DNA from: an uncultured cyanobacterium
GTDB taxonomy: Bacteria; Cyanobacteriota; Cyanobacteriia; PCC-6307; Cyanobiaceae
NCBI GenBank assembly: GCA_903921295.1
Contig: CAIXOZ010000081.1
Coordinates: 1 to 15,380 of the forward strand
Direction of reading: 5' to 3'
DNA: 15,380 bases
The notes beneath the pieces are model-generated. The model had not been told where the DNA came from. It did no database searches and saw only the letters and a program-made list of their open reading frames with translations. Positions 1-5,664 of the stretch are shown here, piece by piece. Each line of letters begins with the position of its first letter. Position 1 is the first letter of the stretch. A program made the position numbers and the translations under genes.

Positions 1-39
1 CAGGAGGCCTTCATGGCGGTGCTCAAGCTCAACCAGTAG
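1..39 (+). CDS. C-terminal end of an unrecognised protein (partial)
   Basis: The window opens inside a plus-strand reading frame that gives QEAFMAVLKLNQ and then a TAG stop. Only twelve residues are visible, so the family cannot be named. The frame is the natural reading because its stop is followed by roughly 300 bases without a convincing gene start. It is not obviously a pilin C-terminus. It could equally be a chance open frame at the window edge. Confidence 0.4.
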   Translation, partial: QEAFMAVLKLNQ

Positions 40-355
40 GACGGAGGGCGCTCGCCATCCGTTGACCTGCTCGCTCGGTCATGGGCTGTGCAGCGGCATT
101 TCCGGTGACCCTGTCCGGGCCGGTCCCGGCAGCGAGCCGTTCACGAACCGAGCCGGGACGGCGCTGATCGACGTCTGTACGGCAGCGGGGAATCCTGTCG
201 TCAGGGTGTCCTCCGGGGGCATGATCGCGGTGCATCAGCAGGCTCATCGTCAAGGTTGTGGTCACGCCCGTGGCCCCGTGAGCGTTCAGGCGCTCACCCG
301 CACGCGCGTCTGGCCGCGGCGCCGCTGGCAGGGGCAGCCCCTTGCCCTCCGGTCC
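40..355. other. Intergenic or uncertain 5' region upstream of the plus-strand pilin operon
   Basis: This stretch has no recognisable gene. The frame of the downstream pilin-like gene stays open through it back to a TTG at 62, with in-frame alternatives at ATG 221 and GTG 278. The translation is low in hydrophobic segments and rich in Gly, Arg, Ser and His, and reads like non-coding GC-rich DNA. A TTGACC hexamer at 62-67 resembles a -35 box, but no good -10 follows at the right distance. The region contains an inverted repeat at 123-159. It probably holds the promoter of the pilin operon, although I cannot place one. Confidence 0.4.
123..159. repeat. Inverted repeat with nested inner stem
   Basis: GTCCCGGC (123-130) is the exact reverse complement of GCCGGGAC (152-159). 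Inside lies a second perfect arm pair, GTTC (139-142) and GAAC (145-148). A 7-base direct repeat CGAGCCG (133-139 and 149-155) flanks the inner stem. There is no T-run afterwards, so it is not a standard intrinsic terminator. It could be the end of the upstream transcript, a 5' leader structure of the pilin operon, or an operator. Confidence 0.4.
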
Positions 356-898
356 ATGCAGGTGCTGGCTGGATCGCGTCGCTCGGGTCTCAGCGGCGCT
401 GGTCACGCATCGGAGCGCGGCTATCTGCTGCCGTTGGCCTGTGGCGGTTCGTTGCTGCTGTTGCTCAGCTGCCTCTCGCTGCAGAGCCTGATCTGGGGCC
501 GTCAGCTCGACGGACGTGGTGCCTGGCAGCAGCGCCAGGCCGATGACCGTCTCGGCGCGGCGGCCCAGAGCCTGGCGCTGGCCTTCAACGCCAGCCACCA
601 CTGTCTGCTGGCGCTGCCCTCGTCGGCCTGGCCCAGTGGCGTGGCGATTCCGGCTGGTTGTCCGGCACCGGTCGATCCGGCCCCACTGTGGCTGCTGCCC
701 CAGCCTGGGGGGGACGTACGGCTGGTGAGCTGGACGCCGCCGTCGATGCCGCAGGGATCGGTCCCGGTGGCCCCGGCCGGCCAGCTCACCCTGGCGGAAG
801 CGCAACCGCGCGGGCCTGTGGCCGTGCAGCGCCGCTTCCGGCTGTTGCTGGCGGGGGACCCGCTCCGGGTGAACGGCGTGCAGGAGCTGGACCGATGA
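356..898 (+). CDS. PilX/GspK-like minor prepilin without Glu5 (operon 2, gene 1)
   Basis: First of four overlapping plus-strand pilin-like genes. From ATG 356 the product is 180 residues: a basic leader ending RG (residues 21-22), then a hydrophobic helix starting YLLPLACGG and running to about residue 46. The later body includes Cys residues and proline-rich loops. Mature position 5 is Leu instead of the usual Glu. In known systems, lack of Glu5 marks GspK/PilX-type pseudopilins that sit at the filament tip. An N-terminal helix patch resembles the much longer PilX-like protein encoded at 5655-7187 (an R..D....AA.S.L pattern). The stop overlaps the next start (ATGA at 895-898). The start is uncertain: ATG 221, GTG 278 and TTG 62 are in frame and none has a Shine-Dalgarno sequence. 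I chose 356 because it gives a leader of normal length. The pilin assignment is inferred from context and architecture. Confidence 0.6.
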   Translation: MQVLAGSRRSGLSGAGHASERGYLLPLACGGSLLLLLSCLSLQSLIWGRQLDGRGAWQQRQADDRLGAAAQSLALAFNASHHCLLALPSSAWPSGVAIPAGCPAPVDPAPLWLLPQPGGDVRLVSWTPPSMPQGSVPVAPAGQLTLAEAQPRGPVAVQRRFRLLLAGDPLRVNGVQELDR

Positions 899-1344
899 GC
901 CTCACCGAAGCGATTGTGGCCAGCCTGGTCTGGACCCTGACGGCGGTGGGGGTGCTGCAGATCTGGGTGGCCAGTGGCCGTGCCTATGCAGACGCCCAGA
1001 GCGATCAACAGGCCCTGGCGGCCATTGATGCGGATCTGTTGCGCCTTGGTGCCAGGCTTCAGGCCCATCGCTCGGCGCAGCAGCCACCCATCAACGACTG
1101 CAGCGCCGCCACCGCAGCGCTGGCCGAGGCCCTGGCGGATCAACCCCTGGCACCGCTGCCGGGTCTGAACCGCCGGCTTGATCTGGCGCCTGCCAGCCTC
1201 TGGGTGATCTACAGCTTCAGCCAGGGGGAGCGCCTGCAGGAGCGGCGCCGCTGGCTGGCCCCGGAGGCGCTGGGCCTCTGCCGGCCGGAACCCACCGGCC
1301 TGCAGGACACCGTGCAGGCCACTGCCTCCCCGGATGGCCGATGA
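895..1344 (+). CDS. PilV/GspI-like minor pilin lacking a leader (operon 2, gene 2)
   Basis: The 149-residue product begins MSLTEAIVASLVWTLTAVG, which is the mature N-terminus of a type IV pilin with Glu at position 5 and a hydrophobic helix, but with no leader or Gly in front of it. The ATG forms an ATGA overlap with the previous stop, and no in-frame ATG, GTG or TTG lies closely upstream, so this start is well supported. The body parallels the PilV-like protein at 5140-5664. It has an A(E/A)I.(S/A)DL-type heptad after the helix, a Cys followed by an alanine-rich helix, then a strand L.V.Y......Q.E.R and a final APE/API segment ending in Cys. This suggests paralogy. In GspI/PilV families such proteins form part of the filament tip. 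Without a leader, PilD processing and standard assembly are hard to explain. Confidence 0.65.
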   Translation: MSLTEAIVASLVWTLTAVGVLQIWVASGRAYADAQSDQQALAAIDADLLRLGARLQAHRSAQQPPINDCSAATAALAEALADQPLAPLPGLNRRLDLAPASLWVIYSFSQGERLQERRRWLAPEALGLCRPEPTGLQDTVQATASPDGR

Positions 1345-1901
1345 AGGTCACCACGGGCAGCCTGGCGGCCTGGCGGTGTCCCAGGCCCTCGCCGGATGCG
1401 CAGGCCGGCCTCTCCCTGTTGGAGCTGCTGATCGGGCTGGCGATCACGCTGCTCCTGGGGATGCTTGTCCTGCAGAGCAACACCGAGCCGATGGCCCGCC
1501 AGGCGGTGGAGGGTGCGGCGCGGCGTCTGGCCCAGGGGGTGCAGCTGGGCCGCACCGAATCCCGGCGTCTTGGGGCCCCGTGTGCGCTGTCGCTCAGCGA
1601 TGCGGGCTGGGTGGCGCCTGCCGATCCCGTGTTGCCGGCCTGTGGCCGGGCCCTGGGGGCGCTGCGGGAACCCCTGGGGCGCGAGGTGCAGCTGCTCCAC
1701 AACGTTCCTGCCGTGGTGCGTTTCAGCAGCCGCGGCCTGGTGATCGATGGCGGCACGGTCGTGATCAGCGCCGCGGGCACGAGCCTCCGTCGCTGCCTGG
1801 TGATGGCCCTGCCCCTGGGGTTGGTGCGGCTCGGACGTTATGGCGGCGATCTCGATCAACCGCTGGACAGCAACGCCTGCCGCCCGGACCCCTCGCTCTG
1901 A
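1341..1901 (+). CDS. FimT/GspH-like minor prepilin (operon 2, gene 3)
   Basis: The 186-residue product has a class III signal peptide: a 23-residue leader ending QAG, cleavage before LSLLE (Glu at mature position 5, residue 28), and a hydrophobic helix to about residue 46. The globular part has the FimT/GspH pattern of strands. It ends in a Cys-containing segment (RRCLVM, followed by PLGLVRLG and a C-terminal NAC). This resembles ERCLRM in the FimT-like protein at 4514-5140. GspH/FimT proteins are minor pilins, and some FimT members bind DNA during uptake for competence. I see no extra evidence for DNA binding here. The ATG overlaps the preceding stop (ATGA at 1341-1344), which indicates translational coupling. 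It is probably secreted and assembled by the housekeeping PilD and PilB/PilC machinery, none of which is in the window. Confidence 0.8.
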   Translation: MKVTTGSLAAWRCPRPSPDAQAGLSLLELLIGLAITLLLGMLVLQSNTEPMARQAVEGAARRLAQGVQLGRTESRRLGAPCALSLSDAGWVAPADPVLPACGRALGALREPLGREVQLLHNVPAVVRFSSRGLVIDGGTVVISAAGTSLRRCLVMALPLGLVRLGRYGGDLDQPLDSNACRPDPSL

Positions 1902-1902
1902 A

Positions 1903-1971
1903 CCGCCGCTCCGCCCTGCCTTGCCCTTGTCGTTGTCTTTTCGCTGTCCTTGTTCTTGCCTGGCTCCTCCC
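1903..1971 (+). other. A-less C/T-rich spacer inside the pilin operon
   Basis: The 69 bases between the stop at 1901 and the ATG at 1972 contain no adenine: C30, T25, G14 by hand count. The pattern is a run of CTTG/TTGTC-like units. It is the only sizeable gap in an otherwise overlapping operon. A C-rich, unstructured transcript like this resembles a Rho-utilisation region or a ribosome stand-by site, but neither is shown. The frame of the next gene is open through it, so it could alternatively be translated. Confidence 0.45.
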
Positions 1972-2715
1972 ATGACCCTCTCCTCACGCCTGCTCCGTTA
2001 TCGCTGTCTGGGGCTGAGCCGCTGCCAGCCTTGCCGCTCCTGCCGGCGGCGGCGCTGTCGATCGCGGACACCGGCTGACCCGGTGGCGGGGTTCTCGCTG
2101 CTGGATGTCCTGCTGGCCGCCTGCCTCGGTTCGGTGCTGGCGATGGGGGTGCTTCAGGGCCTGCTGGCCGATCTGCGGATCAGCCAACGGCTGAGCCGTC
2201 AGATCCATGAGCGTCAGAACCAGCTCCGTCTTTTCGATCTGCTTCGCAGCGATCTGAGCCTGGCCACCGCTGTCAGTGCCCAGCCGGAGATGGAGCGCCC
2301 CGCCTGCTCGCTTGCCGGTCGCCAGCCGGTGCTGCATCTGAGCACCGGTGGCGCGCCGATCACCTACAGCGTCGGGGCGCCACCGAGTGGGCTCTGGCGG
2401 GGTCAGGTGTTGATGCGCTGCGGGCCCGCCTATGGCCTCGATGGCAGCGTCACCAGTGAGGCGACGCCCGTCAGTCGGGTGGTGCTTGATGGCCTGCGGC
2501 CGCCCCGGGCGGCCTCCGCCGGTTGCCCGAAGCTGCTGCTCGCCGGTGAGGTGGCCCAGGAACTGAATCAATCCGGCCGCACCGGCCTGGTGGTCTGCCT
2601 GCTGGAGGGTCAGCCCCTGCTGGCCGTGGGTGTGGAACAGACCGTTCCCCAGGCCGGAGCGAACGCTTCGGAGGCGATGCTCCACCAAGAGCAGTTGCTG
2701 GCGATCGGTCTCTGA
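1972..2715 (+). CDS. PilW/GspJ-like minor prepilin with Cys/Arg-rich leader (operon 2, gene 4)
   Basis: From ATG 1972 the product is 247 residues. A long leader of 40 residues ends PVAG and is followed by FSLLDVLLAACLGSVLAMG. This is a typical pilin helix with Asp instead of Glu at mature position 5 (residue 45). The leader carries five Cys (12, 18, 21, 24, 29) in an Arg-rich stretch. The region after the helix is predicted to be helical (IHERQNQLRLFDLLRSDL), as in PilW/GspJ families. A later segment, L.RCGP..G followed by a V.R/T V(V/I).(D/E)G strand, matches the equivalent part of the vWA pilin at 2826-4514, and an upstream Cys also aligns. This suggests a shorter paralogue without the vWA domain. 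It is the last gene of the plus-strand operon, and 110 bases separate it from the convergent vWA gene. An in-frame start upstream cannot be excluded. Confidence 0.78.
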   Translation: MTLSSRLLRYRCLGLSRCQPCRSCRRRRCRSRTPADPVAGFSLLDVLLAACLGSVLAMGVLQGLLADLRISQRLSRQIHERQNQLRLFDLLRSDLSLATAVSAQPEMERPACSLAGRQPVLHLSTGGAPITYSVGAPPSGLWRGQVLMRCGPAYGLDGSVTSEATPVSRVVLDGLRPPRAASAGCPKLLLAGEVAQELNQSGRTGLVVCLLEGQPLLAVGVEQTVPQAGANASEAMLHQEQLLAIGL

Positions 2716-2825
2716 GAGGCCTGCTTTGGGTGCACGGCGTTGGCAGAGGCCTGGGGCGCCGCGGCCTGCAGGGGCCAGGGGGGGCCGGGAGGCGCTGCAA
2801 GCACCGGTTTGATCCGGGGCGTGGC

Positions 2826-4514
2826 TCAGAGTCTCAGGTAGGTGCCGTAATTGTTGATGCTGAGGGTACGGAGCCAGTTGGAGTCCAGGCCGATCGAAAG
2901 GCTGTGGATCGAGACCTTCTGGGCACGGTTGCTGTTGAGGTTGGTGATGCTGTTTCGGCACGTGCTTTCAAACACCGTGCTGCTCCATTCATTGCCGTAG
3001 CAGTCGCTGTTCGGCAGGTCTCCGACGACCACATAGATGGTGTCGACGGTGCTGCTCAGGACGGCCGTGCGCATTGGAGACCATGGATTGCTGGTCGCCC
3101 CCCAGGTTTCAGGATCGCCGGAGCTGAGGCTGTTGATGAAGGCGATCGCCTCGGCGCGTTGGTTGCCCGCGCCCAGCGTTGCCCAGCCCGCGCCTGAGGG
3201 CCAGCTGCGGTCGTTGCTGCCGCCGACGCTGCGCACCACGATCTGGACCTGGGTGCTGTCTGGAAGATTGATCAGCAGCTGGGTCATCTGTTGTTGGAGG
3301 AGCTGCATCCTGGTCTTCAGGCAGCTCCGTGCAGTGGAGATCCAGGCATTGCTGAGGGCATCACCTGCGTTGCCGGGATTCCAGTACTTCCGTGTTTCGT
3401 TGTTGGGATTCAGATCGCTGGCACCTGCCCAGGCGATGCAGGCGCTCATCGAGGAGGAGCCATCGAGGCTGAAGGTCAGGCCGGTGCCCCTCACCGGCAG
3501 GCCAAAGAAGCTGCAGCCCAGGCAGGTGCTGCTGGTGGTGCTGGTGGAGCTGGTGGCGGTGCTCGATTGCACCCGGGCGCTGAGATAGAGCGGGGCCTGC
3601 AGGGAGACCCCGGTGGGATCGCTGCTGGTGAAGCTGTGCTCCACCGCATCCCCGCCGCCGCTCGGATCGATCAGCTGCAGGAGTCGGTGGTCGCTGTCGG
3701 TGCGAAAGCGGAAGGCCGGTTGGCGGGCGCTGCGCCCTGGACTGGTGTTGTCGCTGCCGAGGGTGTGGCTCAGCCCGGCGAGCACCCCGGGCAGGTCGCT
3801 GGCGTTGCCATCGGCATCGAGGCCTGGCGAGGCACAGCGGCTGCGGCCATCGCCGCAGGGCATCGGCGCGATCCCCTCGATCACCGTGCTCAGCACCGGG
3901 CTGGTGTTGCCGCCGATCGGCGGTCCGCAGCGGCGCAGGGCATAGCTGGTGCCGTTGCCACCGATGCTGAGGCCATAGATCGCCGGTACGGTGCTGGTGT
4001 CTGAACGGATGGCGAACACCGGCTCGAAGGGCCGGCTGCCGCTCAGGCCAGCGCAGGCGCCGATGGCGGCGGTGTAGCTGCTGCTGTCAAGGTTGTCGCT
4101 GACGGTGCTGCTCCCCAGGCGAAACAGCAGCGCGTGACCGCGCAGCACCTCGGCGCGCAGCAGGGCGAGGCCGGTGGCGTTGCTGTCGCGTCCTGTGACC
4201 AGGGCCGTCGATCCCCGGATCGAGCGCAACTGGCTCTGCAGCGCCAGGCCGGCGCTGCCGATCACCAGGAGGGAGATGGCCGAAGCCACCAGAATTTCGC
4301 TGAGGCTGTAGCCAGCCTGTGGCCAGCCCCGTTGCTGGGGTGCCAGCCAGGGCCGTACGGCCAGCCAAGGCTCTGGTGCCGCCGGCCATCGTCGCTGCGC
4401 CTGGGCCATGGGGAGGGGGCGGCCCTTGCCAACGTCAGGGTGAGCACAGGATGCATCGTAAGAGTGTTGCGCCGGCTGACTCCGCCGGGGCGGGGGTGGA
4501 GGCGGGCTGCCCAT
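2826..4514 (-). CDS. Modular PilW/GspJ-like prepilin with C-terminal von Willebrand A domain
   Basis: The product is 562 residues from ATG 4514. A class III signal ends WPQAG (Gly68) before YSLSEILVASAISLL, with Glu73 at mature position 5. Residues about 100-310 form a pilin-like globular part containing RRCGPPIGG. A Ser/Thr-rich linker (about 315-330) and a CLGC motif (331-334) follow. Residues about 343-562 look like a von Willebrand A domain: a strand then D351-G-S353-S-S355-M (the DxSxS metal site), T474 in ETWGATSN as candidate MIDAS Thr, and D499 after the strand IYVVVGD. Similar modular pilins are known in bacteria; PilB of Streptococcus sanguinis is a vWA pilin adhesin that binds host proteins. 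I infer a tip adhesin or surface-sensing pilin here. ATG 4514 overlaps the upstream stop (TGATG). ATG 4409 (Met36) would give a shorter, more typical leader of 33 residues. This is the last gene of the minus-strand operon. Confidence 0.85.
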   Translation of the reverse strand: MGSPPPPPPRRSQPAQHSYDASCAHPDVGKGRPLPMAQAQRRWPAAPEPWLAVRPWLAPQQRGWPQAGYSLSEILVASAISLLVIGSAGLALQSQLRSIRGSTALVTGRDSNATGLALLRAEVLRGHALLFRLGSSTVSDNLDSSSYTAAIGACAGLSGSRPFEPVFAIRSDTSTVPAIYGLSIGGNGTSYALRRCGPPIGGNTSPVLSTVIEGIAPMPCGDGRSRCASPGLDADGNASDLPGVLAGLSHTLGSDNTSPGRSARQPAFRFRTDSDHRLLQLIDPSGGGDAVEHSFTSSDPTGVSLQAPLYLSARVQSSTATSSTSTTSSTCLGCSFFGLPVRGTGLTFSLDGSSSMSACIAWAGASDLNPNNETRKYWNPGNAGDALSNAWISTARSCLKTRMQLLQQQMTQLLINLPDSTQVQIVVRSVGGSNDRSWPSGAGWATLGAGNQRAEAIAFINSLSSGDPETWGATSNPWSPMRTAVLSSTVDTIYVVVGDLPNSDCYGNEWSSTVFESTCRNSITNLNSNRAQKVSIHSLSIGLDSNWLRTLSINNYGTYLRL

Positions 4515-5140
4515 CAGCGATTGCGTCGGCAGGTGCCGCCCACCCAGGTGCCCTGCATCACGGCGGCGGTGATCGGTTCCATCCGCAGGCAGCGCTCGAA
4601 ATCGCCGCTCTGCGCGCTTCGATTGGCCCGGATCCGCAGCATCAGGGGCTGATCGCCTGCGGTGTTCAGGCCCCCGAAGGCCGTGATCGTGAAAGTGGTG
4701 GGCTGGATGGTCACCAAAACATCGCTGTCATCGGGCGCCCGCAGGGGGGGTGAGAGCCTGGGCCGGGGCGTGCCGGTCGGGAAGGCGCAGCTGGTGGCGC
4801 CGATCACCAGCCGGGTGCCGATCAGATCGGCACTGGCGCTGAGGCTTCCATTGCTGCTCGGCAGGGACCAGCTGTAGTCGCAGCTCGTCTGGTAAGTGAG
4901 GCTCTGGCGTCTGAGGCTGTTCAATGCCCCCTCCAGGCGGCTGGTCAACGCATCGACGCGGCTCTGCTCGATCGTCGGGCGCAGGTTCAGGGCCAGGGAG
5001 CCGGTGGCCAGGATCAGGATCGCCGCCACCACCACCAGCTCGGTGAGGGTGACGCCTGCGTCGCTGGGCTCTGGGCCCCGCTCGGTGACCTGGTGGCCCC
5101 GGGCCCGCCAGGGCTGGCTGCAGCGGTACTGGCGTGGCAT
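4514..5140 (-). CDS. FimT/GspH-like minor prepilin (operon 1)
   Basis: The 208-residue product has a 29-residue leader ending SDAG, then VTLTELVVVAAILILATGS with Glu34 at mature position 5. After the helix come the sequence ALTSRLEGALNSLRRQS and a Cys, a pattern typical of GspH/FimT pseudopilins. A strand-rich C-terminal half contains ERCLRM and ends GGTCRRNR. Cys placement and the RCL.M motif match the FimT-like protein at 1341-1901. It would be an inner-membrane-anchored minor pilin incorporated in the pilus or its tip. The ATG at 5140 shares its A with the TGA stop of the upstream PilV-like gene, and its own stop overlaps the vWA pilin start in the same TGATG way. This argues for coupled, stoichiometric translation. 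Confidence 0.82.
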   Translation of the reverse strand: MPRQYRCSQPWRARGHQVTERGPEPSDAGVTLTELVVVAAILILATGSLALNLRPTIEQSRVDALTSRLEGALNSLRRQSLTYQTSCDYSWSLPSSNGSLSASADLIGTRLVIGATSCAFPTGTPRPRLSPPLRAPDDSDVLVTIQPTTFTITAFGGLNTAGDQPLMLRIRANRSAQSGDFERCLRMEPITAAVMQGTWVGGTCRRNR

Positions 5141-5664
5141 CAGTTGAAGGGCAACCCCAGCGAGCGTTGCAGGCAGGCGGACTGAATCGCCGGGGCGAAC
5201 TCCGACACCCGTGTTTCCGTCTGGCTGTTGCCGGGCAGCTGCAGGGTGTAGGTCACCTGCAACAGGCCGTTGGCCATGGCGGCGGTCGTCCGAACCCAGG
5301 TGCCGCGGCTGCCTCCCTGGGCCGGCAGGGCGGCCTGGATGCTCTGCTGGAGGCTGTCGGCGGGATTGCTGCAGGCGACAGGCATGGCCGTGCTGGAGGC
5401 GCTCAGTTCAGCCTCGACGCTGGTCTGCTGGGTCCGGTCCAGCTGGCGGATCTGATCGAGATCGCTGGCGATCTCCGCTTCCAGCCGCTGGCGCTGGGCG
5501 CTCTGCTGCCCGCCGGCCATGGCGTTGCTGACGAGGCGGGCGCTGGCGACCAGCACGGCCAGGATCACCACCCCGGCCACCAGCACCTCCGCCAGGCTGA
5601 AGCCAGCGCTGGCTGCGGCCTGGTGGGGCAGAGGCCCGCGTCTCCGGGCGGAGCTCATGGCCAT
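5140..5664 (-). CDS. PilV/GspI-like minor prepilin (operon 1)
   Basis: The 174-residue product has a leader of 21 residues ending ASAG, then FSLAEVLVAGVVILAVLVA with Glu26 at mature position 5. The helix continues as a polar amphipathic segment rich in Gln and Glu (QQSAQRQRLEAEIASDLDQI), as in PilV/GspI/PilW-type minor pilins. A Cys pair lies in the globular part: ACSNPADSL and a near-terminal SACLQ. The strand LQVTYTLQL followed by Q.E.R has a counterpart in the leaderless pilin at 895-1344. Either of two starts is possible. ATG 5664 overlaps the PilX-like gene by 10 bases. ATG 5658 (Met3) would form an exact ATGA overlap and leave a 19-residue leader. Confidence 0.82.
   Translation of the reverse strand: MAMSSARRRGPLPHQAAASAGFSLAEVLVAGVVILAVLVASARLVSNAMAGGQQSAQRQRLEAEIASDLDQIRQLDRTQQTSVEAELSASSTAMPVACSNPADSLQQSIQAALPAQGGSRGTWVRTTAAMANGLLQVTYTLQLPGNSQTETRVSEFAPAIQSACLQRSLGLPFN

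Noticed and set aside
29..805. A 258-codon minus-strand frame opposite the first pilin-like gene
   Set aside because: Its composition is Arg/Gln/Ala-rich without hydrophobic or domain features. The plus-strand frame has a clear hydrophobic helix and a coupled downstream start.
2716..2825. Terminator in the gap between the convergent pilin operons
   Set aside because: GC-rich short palindromes and two AGAGGCCTG copies (2715-2723 and 2745-2753) are present, but no stem followed by a T-run was found on either strand.
1984..2961. A 325-codon minus-strand frame across the end of the plus-strand pilin operon
   Set aside because: The translation is Gln/Arg/Pro/His-rich with no domain, and it overlaps a credible pilin gene and the end of the vWA gene.
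3142..3149. A GCGATCGC octamer (HIP1 element)
   Set aside because: Only one full copy was noticed in the window, inside a coding region. This is no enrichment and may be chance.
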